A program made the translations under genes and the position numbers. Below are positions 1 to 10,889 of a DNA stretch of 64,000 bases, piece by piece. Every line of letters begins with the position of its first letter. The stretch's first letter is position 1. A model generated the notes under the pieces. That model was not told where the DNA came from and did no database searches. It worked only from the letters and a program-made list of their open reading frames with translations. Source of the DNA: Humulus lupulus (taxonomy: Eukaryota; Streptophyta; Magnoliopsida; Rosales; Cannabaceae); assembly GCF_963169125.1 (NCBI RefSeq), contig NC_084798.1, forward strand, positions 200,007,481-200,071,480, given 5' to 3'.

Positions 1-1502
1 CATGCCTCAATAACAGTCATATGCAAATGGACAAGATTTGCCAAGCATTCATTATGCTAACAATGTTTACATTTAAACATCCAACATGCATCAATCATAG
101 TCACGCATGTCATACTCAATAGCCAATCAAAATGCATCATAATGGCCATGCATGTCATGCTCAATAATCAACCAACATGCATCCATAATAGCCATGCATG
201 TCACATATACACAGGGTGCAGTTTTCTTACCTTTGGTAAGCACAGGTTACCAACAAATGAGCCACAAGCACGATCCTGACTCCAAGCCTCTAGTGTTAAC
301 CTAGTCACAACCACAAATGGTGACCCAATGAGTTCAAGTTCTAAAACCAACCCTTGAACTAAAACTTAGCCTCCAAGACATCAATCCTCACTAATCCGGG
401 TAGTAGGAATGATCCCGAGGCCTAAAACCATGTTCCCGGGGTCAAAATACCCAAACGGGCTCAAAAGCCTGCCTAAGCCGCGGCCCTGGCACCCTGAGCC
501 GCGGCCCAGCACCACCAGAAGCAAGCGCCGCGGTGCCCAGCAAGACAGAAAAGGCACCTGCTTCATCGAGCAAGGGCCGCGGCGCCCAAGAACAGGGCCG
601 CGGCCCAACTTCGGGGCAGCCATTTTTCCCTTCGTTTTAACCTTTTAAAACCTCCCAAGAACATGTCTAAACATTCCCAAATCATCAAATCAAAGTTCCC
701 AAACTCCCCAATGGTCTAAAACCACCAAAACCCAAGGTTCAAACAACCTAAAAACTCAACGATTCACAAAGTCTAATTCAAGCTTAAAAACTTTTAAAAA
801 CTTAAAACTTAAACTTGAATTACCTCCGATTGAGTTGTTTCCAACTAAATCCTCCGGCTAATAAGCTTCTAATTCTCCTTAGGATTGCTATGCCTCGATC
901 CTCGCTTGATTCCGAGTCCTAGAACTCAAGTTATCTTCGAAAATGCAATCGGGAACGAAAAGGGAACTTTAGGGAGAGAGAACGTACAGAACGTTCTTTT
1001 TATTTCCTTAAAAGGTTACTTAAAGCTTAAGTAGCCTCCAATAAAACCTAATGCTCGGGGTCCCGAAAACACCCCCGGGAACATTATAGTCAAAACTTCC
1101 AGAATTTCCCCCTGGTCTTACTAACTCCCAATTTATCACCAAATGTTAATTCCCATTACCCAATAACCCGGTAATGCTCTAAATACCCCTTGACTTACTC
1201 CAAGTCAAGCTTACATCCCGTTGTGACTTTCCCACTAGCTTACCTCCCAGGATTGTCTTGTGCTGGGTAACCCTGACATAACCAGATAATAACAAAGCAC
1301 CACGCCCATTTCACATATATGCCAAAAATGTCCGAAATGGCCAAAATATAAAAGTCACCCAATTAATCACAAATGGGTTCACATGCATATTTAATACACC
1401 TAAACATGCATATTATCATTAAATAGCATAATAAAGCAATTATGGCCCTCCCAGCCTCCTAATCAAGGTCCTAGACCATATTAGGAAATTTGGGGCATTA
1501 CA
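1..1502 (-). mobile_element. Tekay-type Gypsy LTR, partial (runs off the left edge)
   Basis: The right end reads ...GGGGCATTACA and, in reverse complement, begins TGTAATGCCCC followed by a stretch that resembles the LTR starts at 56040 and 59299. The LTR is therefore read on the minus strand and its 5' end is at 1502. Shared landmarks with the other copies are the AATTATGGCCCTCCC block near 1440, the 'catgcat' stretch near 1385 and the 'gttgtgac' block near 1220. No coding sequence is present. Whether a whole element or a solo LTR lies to the left cannot be seen. The family assignment rests on the related 3' LTR at 59299, which follows a Tekay-like integrase and chromodomain. Confidence 0.8.
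477..606. repeat. Cluster of GCCGCGGC palindromes inside the LTR
   Basis: CCGCGG-centred palindromes occur at about 477-484, 498-505, 525-535, 575-584 and 595-606. The last is a perfect 12-bp palindrome, GGGCCGCGGCCC. They form two close pairs plus a single copy, in a sequence that is otherwise AT-rich. Related clusters occur in other LTRs of this window (see 15250, 58343 and 61960). Confidence 0.85.
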
Positions 1503-2373
1503 GTACTCACTGGATTTGACATGGGTAGTTGATTGTATAGTAGTATTTGTGCTTACTGTTGATGATAGCCCTTTTACTCAACATGTAAATCAACTTACTA
1601 GCTCTTTCACAAATATTTCTCTAGTTGTATACAGTCAATTTATTGTGTAGGCATTGTTAACCATCTTTAGTTTTTCAAAAATGTGATATTGGTACTGTCT
1701 TTTTAATCAACATTTTAGTTATTTTCACATGGCTTTTGATTAAGAAAATAGTTTGATTATGAGAGAGAATTAGTGACCAATGATGTTCTAAAGTCCAATC
1801 CATTTAGTGCTAGTGACACAAGTGATGGTGTTATGAAACTAAAGTTAGTATAGGCTTGAACCTTGCTTTTTTTTCTCTCTCTCTATTTCTTTGCCTATTT
1901 TTTGGAAGTAGTTTGCAGCTTGTTATTTATATGAATGTGTAGAGTCCAAGAACTTTACTTAGCTAGTTAGATAGTAGTATTATAGTATTTATAGTATTAT
2001 CTTTGTAACTGTGGATTTTTGGTTCAGACCGGGAATTATTTGGACACTCATAGTAGTACTTATAGATTTTTTAGGTTTAACCTATAGTTTAAGAATATTA
2101 ATGTTAACCTAAGGTTTGATTATATGACTGATATTAAGGATAATATTTATTATACTATAAGGTTTAGATAACAACCAATAGGATTTTAAGCACATGTTAT
2201 GAATGGGTGATTAAGAATTAAGTATTTTGAGGATTAAATTTAATAAGGAGTAAAGTTTGAATGCTATAAGGGCAGTCAGCAGCTTTGAATATGTTGAGGG
2301 CTTAGTCAAGGCTGTTTACTCCATTCAAACTTAGCTAAAAATGTGTAATTTCTTGTTTAATTAATCAGCGTGT

Positions 2374-2503
2374 GCTGATATATCGCAGCTATAGGGGGCG
2401 ATATATCGCAGCACGTAGATACGGAAAACACGGGACGATGCACGACAGCCTCGGGCATACAGGCCCAGGCGATATATCGCCTACAGGGGGCGATGTATCG
2501 CCT
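2374..2503. repeat. Cluster of CGATATATCG palindromes
   Basis: Copies lie at 2374-2389 (near-perfect), 2398-2409 (GCGATATATCGC), 2467-2482 (perfect 16-bp AGGCGATATATCGCCT) and about 2490-2502 (degenerate, GGCGATGTATCGCC). They form two pairs about 60 bp apart, each pair linked by a run of five or six G. The cluster lies roughly 200-300 bp upstream of the LTR TATA box. Confidence 0.9.
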
Positions 2504-2684
2504 CCTTCAGTATGTTTTGAAAGATTTTGAATTCTTTTTCCATTCAGCCATTCAACCTCTTGATAAGTCCAGCATCTTTTTGAACGAGTCTTCAGCCTCT
2601 GCTGAACGATTATTCAAATTATTTTCACCTAAAAAGCTATTATTTTTATTCAAGTAAAATCAAGATCCTTTCATTCCTAAACTC

Positions 2685-2692
2685 TATAAATA
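2685..2692 (+). promoter_or_regulatory. LTR TATA box
   Basis: TATAAATA followed by GG, inside CTCTATAAATAGG, in the solo LTR 1938-3859. The same CTCTATAAATAGGA block occurs at 58591 in another LTR, so this is probably the retrotransposon core promoter. The orientation agrees with the assigned LTR strand. Confidence 0.7.
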
Positions 2693-3248
2693 GGACCTAG
2701 TACCCAGCCATTATTCATCTTTTGCTCTAAGTTCAGAGGCTGCAAGTGCTAAGTGAGTGTGAGAGTGCAAACACCTGGTTTGGGGAAAATCATAAGCTTG
2801 ATTCTCATAAGCTTATCAAACACTTTGGGAAGTAATGTTTTATAGTATTTCGGTTTGAGGTATAGATTGGTCTTACAAGTCTTCAAGGTAACCCAAAACT
2901 CTAGTTCAATGGTTTTATGTTATTTTCTTTCTCCTAGTCTTCTACTCAGTCTTCTAACCTCATTCTTATTTTGGTTTGGAAATCTAAGTTCTTGAGCACA
3001 TAAGTTTTGGTAAGTATGTTTCTCAATGGTTTAGTCTTCCCATTCCTTTTCATCTCTTTTTCTTCATTAGACTCACCCTTTTTCATAATGGTTATTAGGA
3101 GTGTTCCAAAGTCCCAACACTGTCCACATATCCCGGTAACTTTGGTAAGGAAAATAGGATAGAATCTATATGTTATATGCTTATGTTATCTTATGTTTTA
3201 TGTTATGAAATATGTTATAAAATATGTTATGAATATGTATGTTGTAGG

Positions 3249-3371
3249 CTTGGGCATATGACCCATATGACTAACAAGACCCCAAATAGATTGTGGGCAT
3301 ATGACCTACTTAGCTAGTAGGACCCCACTAATCTCATGGGCATATGACTTGTTTAGTCTATGGGACCCCAA
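3249..3371 (+). repeat. Three tandem copies of a ~45-bp unit in the LTR
   Basis: Each unit contains GGGCATATGAC, then a 'gctagta/actaaca' segment, then GACCCCA. The related LTR at 53396-55480 carries the reverse-complement array at about 53900-54030, so the array belongs to the family. Confidence 0.8.
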
Positions 3372-3917
3372 GTAATAATGACCATTATAGTAGGTGTATG
3401 TATTAGTGTTATGTTATGTCTTTATGTTTATTATGAAATTTATGTACATGATGTATGTGTTAGATTTTTCTTGCTGGGCATTAGGTTCATTCCTTTTTGT
3501 TTAATGTGCAGGAAAATAGCTATTAGTGGCGGTAAGATTCGTGGATGCTTGGAGATTGTGTATCGATGATGAATGGAGTCAAGGAGTTGAGAGTTCGATT
3601 TCGAGGATGTATTCATTTGTTTATGGTCTTTATATGTATTTTCCACACTTACTATGTAATCCCTTTATTTTATAAATCATGTTATGTTTTGTTTTTCAAA
3701 CAATGGGATCCCATATCCTTCTTGGTATTTATGTAAGTAACTCTTATTTCTATAAGTTTTCTAATAAAATTATGGTATTTTCGCAAATGTAAGTTTTAGT
3801 AAGAATTTGTATGTATAGTTTCGTAATGGTCCAAGAGTCTAGAGTAGTGGGTCATTACAGGATGATTCTTTAGGAATAGTCTTGTATTTACATTTTGAAT
3901 TCTTAGGTCTTACATAG

Positions 3918-4861
3918 ATGGCAGGTGATAATGAAGTTCTTATTATTGAGAATGATGAGGCTTTTATTTGGACTCAAAGGCATGAAGAAATTTTCATTGA
4001 ACTTATGGAATAAGAAGTTTAAAAGGGAAATAGGAATACCACAGCCTTTACAAAGCAATCATGGAAACATATAAAGGAAGAGTTCTGTGCACGAGCAAAA
4101 AGAAATTATAGTGATATGCAACTAAGGAACAAATACAGTCAATTAAAGCAAAAGCATAAGGATTTTAAGTCTTTACTGAAAGAGTTTGGTATGGGATACA
4201 ATGTAGTGACTTGACAAGTTAGTGCGACTGATGAAGTTTAGGATAAACTTATTCGGGTAAAAATTATTTTAAATAGATTTTATGCTTGCTTTATTTTTAT
4301 AGGTATTGGTATATTTTATCATTATAATGTCATTTCATGTAGGTTAACAAGTCTACTAAAAGATTTAGAAAGAAAGGTTGTATGTTTTATGAGAAATTAT
4401 GCACTATCTTTGGTGATACTATTGCAACTGGTTCCAATGTTGATCCTTCAACTCGAAGTCCTAATGATGATGATGATGATGATGCAACGTCGATAAGTCT
4501 TTATACTAGGAATGAAGAAAATGGTTTTGATGAGGATGGTGGCAAAAGAAGAGGTAAATCAACTGCCATTTCGAATTCTCAATCAGTAAAAATAGCAAAA
4601 TTATCACTAGCTTTGGCAGATGCATTGGCGACATATAATGAAACTGCAAAGAGAAAGACAGAATTAATAGAGAGATCAGGGGCAACATCTACATCGCATT
4701 ACTTATTGGATGAGAGTGTTGAAGCTCTTAATCAAATTGATGGAAATAGTGCAGAAGTATATGCAAAAACTATTGAGAAGTTTGAGAACGAGGTGTCCAT
4801 AACAATGTTTCTAAAGATGTCAGAACATACAAGAATAGATTGGTTGCTGAATTTGAAGTGA
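3918..4861 (+). pseudogene. PIF/Harbinger ORF1, Myb/SANT-like DNA-binding protein (broken)
   Basis: From ATG at 3918 the frame reads a plant Myb/SANT-like DNA-binding domain: an 'FIWTQRHEEIFIELM' start, then 'FTKQSWKHIKEEF' and 'YSDMQLRNKYSQLKQKHKDF'. In-frame stops interrupt it near 4011 and 4213. A GT-AG intron fits about 4257-4342, joining to 'NKSTKRFRKKGCMFYEKL'. An acidic linker with Asp-rich 'NDDDDDDA' follows, and a C-terminal tail ends at 4861. In PIF/Harbinger elements this protein helps bring the transposase to the transposon ends. An intact second half of 159 codons (4382-4861) remains, but the stops in the DNA-binding half make a working protein unlikely. It could alternatively be a domesticated host relative, but the transposase fragment next door argues against that. 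Confidence 0.7.
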
Positions 4862-5141
4862 AAAGTTTAGACATTGTTTAGCTATGAACTAGATGACTTT
4901 GTTTAGCTATTGACTAGATGAGTTTGTTTAGCTATTGACTGGATAACTTGTTTAGCTTATTTTGTTTTATGGTTTAAGTTGGATTTTGTAATTGCACAAA
5001 TTTAAATGTTTATATATTTAAATGGTTTGAGTTAGATTCTATTTAGCTATTGACTAGGTGACTTTGACTTTGAGTGTTTATATATTTTATATATTGAATG
5101 TAAAATTTAAATGTTTTCCCACTATCAGGATAAAATATTTT

Positions 5142-5474
5142 TAAACATTGCTTGGTTCAACAAGGTATCATTTGGGTCAGTACACAGATCTTAATCCCAT
5201 AAGAAAAAAAGAGATTTTCAATCATGGACACTCTTCCTTGAGAAATGTCATTGAGCGGTGTTTCGGCGTGTTGAAGGCTCGCTTTCCAATCCTAAAGCAA
5301 ATGTCTTCATATGTTCTAAAAATACAAAAGTACATTGTCATTGCTTGTTGTGGGATTCACAATTTTATAAGGACTAATGCAGAAGTAGATGTGTATTTTG
5401 ATGGAGATGAAGAAATTATGAAGTACAAGCTACTACTTTACAAAGCACGGATGAAACTTCAACTGATAGTGTAG
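5142..5474 (+). pseudogene. PIF/Harbinger transposase, C-terminal fragment
   Basis: The frame encodes 'GSTRYHLGQY', 'KEIFNHGHSSLRNVIERCFG', 'VLKARFPIL' and 'IVIACCGIHNFIR'. This is the conserved C-terminal block of plant Harbinger DDE transposases, and the glutamate in 'VIERCFG' corresponds to the third catalytic acid. The first two catalytic aspartates and the whole N-terminal half are absent. The sequence just upstream (4862-5140) is AT-rich and non-coding, so an internal deletion has joined ORF1's 3' flank to the transposase tail. It cannot be active alone. Confidence 0.8.
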
Positions 5475-6124
5475 AGTTCACTATTTCCATAACTCATATA
5501 CGTGAAATGACTCATGTTCATGATGAAATTACTGATCATATATGGAGAGTTATTCGACGATAGTGAGATTGAGTAAAGACATTAGTTGATTTTTATGACT
5601 TTTTTAATATTTTTCTTTAAGTTTGGACAATTATCAATTCATACATTTTTATTTTATTATGTAGACTTTGTTGATTTTGTGTTATCAATAAATATTGAGT
5701 TTTAAGATTTGAGATTACTTGGATATTATTAATATGATATTTTTTTTACTATAATTTTCTTATTTTGTATTTTTAAAAAAATAGTGGTCACAAAAATAAT
5801 TTTTATTTTTTAGTTTAGAAAATAAAAATATGTTTACTAAACATGTTTTTTTATTTTTTATTTTTTAAAAACAAAAAATAAAAATGATTACCAAATGCAT
5901 TTTTATTTTATAAAAATCAAAAAACATAAAACAAAAATATATTTTTATTTTTGAGTTTAAAAACAAAAAAAATTTCAAATGCACACAAATTTTTTAATTT
6001 TTTTAAGGGGAGCTTCATTATAATTCTTTTCAAAATTTTGAACTATAATATTTTTTTTAATTTAATTTATATATAAAATATAAAACGGAGCACAAATTTA
6101 GGGGGCATTAATTAGTTCCATTAT

Positions 6125-6136
6125 TGCTTAGAAGTT
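6125..6136. repeat. LINE target-site duplication, left copy
   Basis: TGCTTAGAAGTT, identical to 38384-38395. It abuts the poly-T/poly-A tail of the minus-strand LINE (T-run about 6135-6145; two T bases are shared between the duplication and the tail). Confidence 0.8.
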
Positions 6137-6172
6137 TTTTTTTTTAAAAAAAGAAAGAAGTATTTCATTGAA

Positions 6173-6577
6173 TTAATCAATAGAGTCCACATCTACCCAA
6201 TGGGTAATACATCTTGCGATTACATCATTAGAAAGGGAAAAAAAGACCTCTCTCAAACTGGTCTTAGCCAACACATATGCCACTTGGTTACCTTCATATT
6301 GGATCAAATGGCTAGAGGCTGCATGACAAATTTTCAAATAATGATGGATATCCCCCACAATAAGGCCATCTTCTGACTTAGCACAAGGTGCTTGAATTGC
6401 TAAAATGGCATTTCTACAGTCATTTTCAAGACTGCGGATGTGAATTCCTTCTCTAGCACACCATTTCAAAGCTTCCAAATAAGCTGCCAATTCAGCAACA
6501 AATGGAGAAAGGTCCATTTTAAAATGACAAGAAAGGAAGCGAACGACAACTCCATTATCATCTCTTATGACAGCCAT
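6173..6577 (-). pseudogene. LINE ORF2 C-terminal RNase H-like domain
   Basis: 134 codons are open on the minus strand. The sequence contains 'MAVIRDDNGVVV', 'FVAELAAYLEALKWC' with the expected acidic residue in the 'AELAA..EAL' helix, 'ENDCRNAILAI' and 'YEGNQVAYVLAK'. This matches the plant RNase H-like domain that ends many L1-type ORF2 proteins. In the usual active domain the last motif reads RxxNxxADxLA; here it is 'YEGNQVAYVLA', with a tyrosine in place of the catalytic Asp, so it is probably inactive. The frame ends at the LINE 3' end, a few tens of bases before the poly-A tail. Confidence 0.8.
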
Positions 6578-6596
6578 ACTCCAAACAAGCTGAGCT

Positions 6597-7530
6597 TTAT
6601 GAGATTGTCGCTTCTACGTTTAGCTTGTAAGTGCCTCTCGCTGGAGGTTTCCAAGTGCCCATCTTCATCCTACTTTGTTCCGTCAGTATTGGTGTATGAG
6701 TCCCTATTCTACCTTCCATAGGAATAGCGTGGGAAATTAAGGACACAGGTGGTGTCGTGTCAGTAGAGATCCTTTCTTTTTTGAAATTCATACAAATAGG
6801 CAGTTACATCATCACAGACACCAATAAGAAGTTTACAAACCTCACCCTTTCTAGCTTTATTTCTTTCAAACCACAACATCCAACATATATAAAAGCAACA
6901 TTCCACATCTTCCTTTTTCAACTTAGTTACCATATCAGGGATAACCAACGCCAAAGGCACATGGGCCCAACTGACAATCAATTCCCACCATGGAGTGGTC
7001 TCCCAACACATCATAGAATAAGGACACTCAATTAATGCATGAGATCCATCTTCCACTTGAGCATCACATCTGAAGCAATTTTTTTAATATCAATACCTCT
7101 ATGGCTAAGTGTACTAGCCGTTGGTAGAATATCATGGTATACCCTCCATATAAAAATCTTGATTTTTGCTGGGATGTCAAGCCGCCAGATTATGTTCCAC
7201 CACCCCATCAAGTTGCAAGAAGTTGAAGAGGATTCCTCATGGTGAGACTCCATGATAGCTCTGTATCTTGAATGAACTAAATAATCACCATTCTTATCAA
7301 AGTGCCAAATCAAACAGTCAGACACTTCCTGAAAACAAAGATGGATATTCTGAATAAGGGCGCTATTGATTTTCCAAAAACATTGTTCTATGAAACTCAT
7401 GTTCCATCTCATGGGGTTTCTCAAAATGAAATCGACAACTTTCCATTCATTCTAGAGGGCCACTGGTGTGGTTATCAACTTCAAAGTTTTCAACCTTGAA
7501 AGCCAAGGATCCATAAAAGGGGGATAGAGC
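6597..7530 (-). pseudogene. LINE ORF2 zinc-binding (zf-RVT) region and linker
   Basis: Read on the minus strand, 7424-7032 encodes 'WWNIIWRLDIPAKIKIFIWR' and 'DILPTASTLSHRGI', the plant reverse-transcriptase zinc-binding domain. It continues in 7056-6760 with 'EDGSHALIECPYSMMCWE', which supplies the His and Cys residues. A frame change between the two pieces, and another before the RNase H domain, breaks the ORF. It sits between the RT and RNase H domains as expected for a plant L1. Confidence 0.75.
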
Positions 7531-7559
7531 TACCATCTCCCACTCTTCATCTCAATCCT

Positions 7560-9214
7560 AGACTTAAAGCATCTCTTCCCCACAAGATGCTCCTCCACAT
7601 ATAAGAGGCGCCACTGTTACAATTGCTCCCCATGAAAGTCTTCTTCTTAAAATATTTTGCTTTAAGGACTCGAGCCATAAGACAGTTGGGGTAGTTAATG
7701 ATTCACCACCCTTGCTTTGCCACCAATGCTTGATTAAATGCCTCAGTATCTCTAAACCCCATACCACCATCACACTTCCTTTTACAAATAACATCCCACC
7801 TCTTCCAATGCATTTTATGAGTCTCTTCTGTAGATCCCCACCAAAATCTCACCACCATTTCTTGTATGTCATCACAAATGGCCCTAGGTAGTCGGAAGAC
7901 ATTCTTGGTATAGTTGGGGATGACTAATGCAACTGCTTTTATTAAAACTTCATTTCCCCCATAAAAATAACTTTACTCTTCCATATATGAAGGCGTTTCC
8001 ACATCCGATCTTTAATCTCCTGAAACAAGACCTTCTTTTTGTGGCCAATAAAGGCAGGGAGGCCCAAATATTTTGTATATTCTTTACAGTCAACCAAGCC
8101 TATTTTGTTTTGTATGGAGGTCTTGACATCATCCGGAACATTGGGCTGAAAGTAATGGATGATTTACTCAAGTTTACGCATTGGCCCGTTGCAAACTCAT
8201 ACAAATTGAGAACCTCCAAAAGCGCTCCACATTCATCCTCCAAAGCTCGACAAAACACTACGCTGTCATTAGAAAGATGCCCCTCCAACTCTACTCGCAC
8301 AAGCAATTTAGAGAGACTTTGACACAAATGAGGAAAAGATAAGAAAAGAGAGGACAGTCCTACCATAATCCACATGTCGAAACAACTCTCCCATGATTTA
8401 CACCATTGATAACAAAAGAAAACTGGGGCTTTGAGATACATCTTATAACTAGTTCGCACCATTTTTTACAAAAGTCCATTGCTGCCTGCATTGCCCCCAC
8501 AAACTCCCACCCACCCTATCGTTGGCCTTGCTCATATCTAGTTTCACACTCATACCCTTTCTATCCTTTATTACGTTTCTTGAGGGAGTGTAGCACTTTG
8601 TAGGCCACTATTGTATTATTAGATATTAGTCGACCCGAAACGAAAGCACTTTGCGTGTCAGAAATCACAGTCGGAAGTTCCGTCTTGAAGCGATTAGCAA
8701 TGACCTTGGTGATAATTTTATAAATTACGTTGCAAAGGCTAATGGGCCGATACTTTGAAACACGTCAAGGATTGCTAATCTTAGGTATAAGCACCACACT
8801 TGTTTTATTTAAATCACCCATCGGTTCGCCACTGCTAAGGATGTTTAAGCATACACTAACCATTTGAGTCCTTACTATATCCCAACTTTTCTGGTAAAAC
8901 AAAGCTTGGAACCCGTCGAGGTCGGGTGCTTTCGTTCCCCCCATGCTAAAAAGAACTTTTTTTTAATTTCTTCTTCCTCGAAAGGTTTACCGAGCATAAG
9001 GTTCACCTCATCTGAAACAACCCCAACCATAGATTCTGTGATCATGGAAATTACTACCCAATCAACATCCTTGGCTCTGAATAACTTTTTGAAGTGGTCA
9101 ACAACAATATAAGCCAAGCCTCCCACATCTTCTTTCCAAGTTCTATCTTTATCTCCAGACCCCGAATCTCATTTCGGTGCTTCCTAGAACTTGCTTTCAT
9201 GTGGAAGAAGCTTG
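7560..9214 (-). pseudogene. LINE ORF2 reverse transcriptase (broken)
   Basis: The minus-strand frames from 9214 downwards give 'NRNTSFFHMKASSRKHRNEI' (the linker before RT), 'FKKLFRAKDVDW', and then RT blocks up to 'FATGQCVNLSKSSITFS' (8240-8150). The catalytic box, normally [FY]ADD, reads 'LSNDSVVFCRA', so the active site is damaged. Several frameshifts and stops are present. The domain continues directly across the Copia insertion: the codons for 'YWKQRARMDWLGQS' lie at 21278-21330 on the same strand. The product would copy LINE RNA at the target site. Confidence 0.8.
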
Positions 9215-9891
9215 TGTTGCGATTGGTTAAATACATGATGGAATTTTTTAGGCATGAAGATGTGCTAAAACAATAACGATTTCACAAAAGTCAACATATG
9301 AAAGTTGACTTTGAGTATAGGCATTTTTAAATCAAACTTTTGGGTCCAAAATGTTTATTTGGAGCATATAAGAGTACCCAATGAGATTAGATCAAACTTA
9401 AATTTAAATGCTCTAAATTCATTGGTTGAGTCTAGTGAGGATCCTATACTATTTAAGATGTTCAAATGAGTTAATTGGTGACTTGAACACTCACCTCTTT
9501 CACTCACTGAAGAAGAAGAACCAAGATTACTAGTTTTCTCCAAATTCTTCATCAAGAAAGCTTGAATTGCATGGAGATCCAAGACTTGTGAATCTCAATC
9601 TCATTCCACTAGTTGTAGCTTTAAACATCTTCAAAGGAAGGCTAGGAATGGAGATTTTTGGACAACAAATCTTCATTTGTGTCAAGCCTTGTCAATTTTG
9701 TGTCTCGCATAAAATCATAGCTTGTGATTTTATGCCCCTAGGGTTTGTTCTTCAAGGAAGGTCTACTCTAAACTTTTTATCCATTGTGTTTATGTAATTT
9801 GTGTTTAACTGTTCTATGAGATTGATTTACTTGTATGATTTCTTCATTGAGTTGTAATACAAACAAAGGTTTGTAAGGCCTAATCCGAACA
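9215..9891 (+). repeat. Copia-1 5' LTR
   Basis: It aligns with 20444-21277 from TGTTG[C/A]GATTGGTT to the terminal GAACA/TAACA, including the shared block at 9350 ('gtccaaaatgtttatttgg'). It lacks a ~175-bp segment that the 3' LTR carries (20606-20780). The exact 3' end is uncertain because no classical tRNA-Met primer site follows. Confidence 0.8.
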
Positions 9892-9970
9892 ATAAAAAAT
9901 ATCTATCTCTAAACCTTTGTTTTGTGTCAAAGTTCTTGTGTTTCTAAAGGCTTTTGTGCTAGATAAAATC

Positions 9971-10870
9971 ATGGAAGAAAGCTCCTCAATCCCAACCCTA
10001 AAGTTCATGTCTCAAGATCTAGTTAGACTAGATAGATGTGATGGTTCTAACTTTGTTAGATGGCAAGACAAGATACAATTTCTTCTCACAACTTTGAAAT
10101 TCCACTAGATCCTTGACAAAGATTTAAAGATCTTGGAGGCTCCAAAAGATGATGACTCTCAAGAAGTGATCAAAGAAAGGAAGAAAAGAGAAGAAGATGA
10201 ACTCATTTGTAGAGGCCGCATCCTCAATTCATTGTCAGATTGTCTCTATGATCTCTACACAAATACAACATCGGCTAAGGAGATATGGGAAGCTATTGAG
10301 AAGAAATACAAAACCGTAGAAGAAGTTACAAAGAAATTTCTCATCACTCAATATATGGAATTGAAATTCTTTGATGTTAAACCCTTACTTCCCCAAATTC
10401 ATGAGCTTCAAATTATTGTAAATAAGTTGTCCACCCTCAAGATAACATTTCAGGATCCCTTCATTGTGGGAGGGATTATAGCTAAATTACCTCCATCTTG
10501 GAGAAGCTATAGGAAGAAAATTCTCCATAGGAATGAAGATATATCCTTGGAAGAAATCTTAAAGCACCTAAAAATTGAAGAGGAGTATCAGTCTAGAGAC
10601 AAGAGTATGGAATAGTCTAATGTTGGGACATCCAAGGCCAATGCCATAGATAAACCCCCTTAATCCAAGGGAAGACTCACAAGAAACCCCAATCAAAGAA
10701 AGATACTCATCTAGCTCCAAGAAACAATGAATGGCAATTCAAGGGTGTGAGAGGCCCTTGTTTTGTTTGTGGCAAGAGTGGTCACTTGGCTAGAGAATGT
10801 AAGTATTGAAAACCCCATAACAATGGATCTAAAGTTAACGAAACTCAAGAGGAGTTGGTTTCCACTTTAA
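9971..10870 (+). pseudogene. Copia-1 gag (broken)
   Basis: From ATG 9971 the sequence reads 'MEESSSIPTLKFMSQDLVRL' with 'DGSNFVRWQDKIQFLL', the start of a Copia gag (UBN2-type). A stop occurs near 10106. The frame then stays open from 10133 to 10615 with 'LNSLSDCLYDLYTNTTSAKE' and 'LPPSWRSYRKKILHRNED'. A zinc knuckle, CFVCGKSGHLAREC, is encoded around 10762-10803 in another frame. This is the nucleocapsid part that packages element RNA. At least three lesions make it non-functional. Confidence 0.8.
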
Positions 10871-10889
10871 GTGAGGTGAATGACATCTA

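Larger units (their letters stand above)
1938..3859 (+). mobile_element. Solo LTR, about 1.9 kb (Gypsy-like, TGTAGAGTCC...GTCATTACA)
   Basis: It starts TGTAGAGTCC and ends GGGTCATTACA. The flanking 5-mers are gaatg (1933-1937) and ggatg (3860-3864), a target duplication with one mismatch. It is the same family as the minus-strand solo LTR at 53396-55480, which starts TGTAATGACCC and ends GGGACTCTACA in the opposite orientation. It contains a TATA box at 2685, a palindrome cluster at 2374-2503 and a tandem repeat at 3249-3371. There are no internal genes. A single LTR with flanking duplication is the usual product of LTR-LTR recombination. Confidence 0.8.
1503..6124 (+). mobile_element. PIF/Harbinger-type DNA transposon remnant, split by a solo LTR
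   Basis: Two plus-strand pieces typical of plant PIF/Harbinger elements lie here in order: a Myb/SANT-like ORF1 (3918-4861) and the C-terminal part of the DDE transposase (5142-5474). The N-terminal and central transposase is missing between them. The stretch 1503-1937 and 3860-3917 looks like 5' non-coding sequence interrupted by the solo LTR 1938-3859. From 5700 to 6000 the DNA is very A/T-rich with runs such as TTTTTATTTT and no gene. I could not identify terminal inverted repeats, so both outer boundaries are set by the neighbouring elements and are uncertain. Confidence 0.65.

Noticed and set aside
381..648. Two opposing Arg/Pro-rich frames of about 80 codons
   Set aside because: They overlap the GC-rich palindrome cluster of an LTR; high GC removes stop codons by chance.
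3249..3371. CRISPR-like short repeats
   Set aside because: The units are direct tandem copies without unique spacers, in a plant LTR; the same array is in the related LTR.
9215..9220. A clean target duplication for Copia-1
   Set aside because: The flanks gcttg and ataac do not match. The LTR start TGTTG also overlaps LINE codons by chance, so the boundary is plausible but the duplication is not supported.
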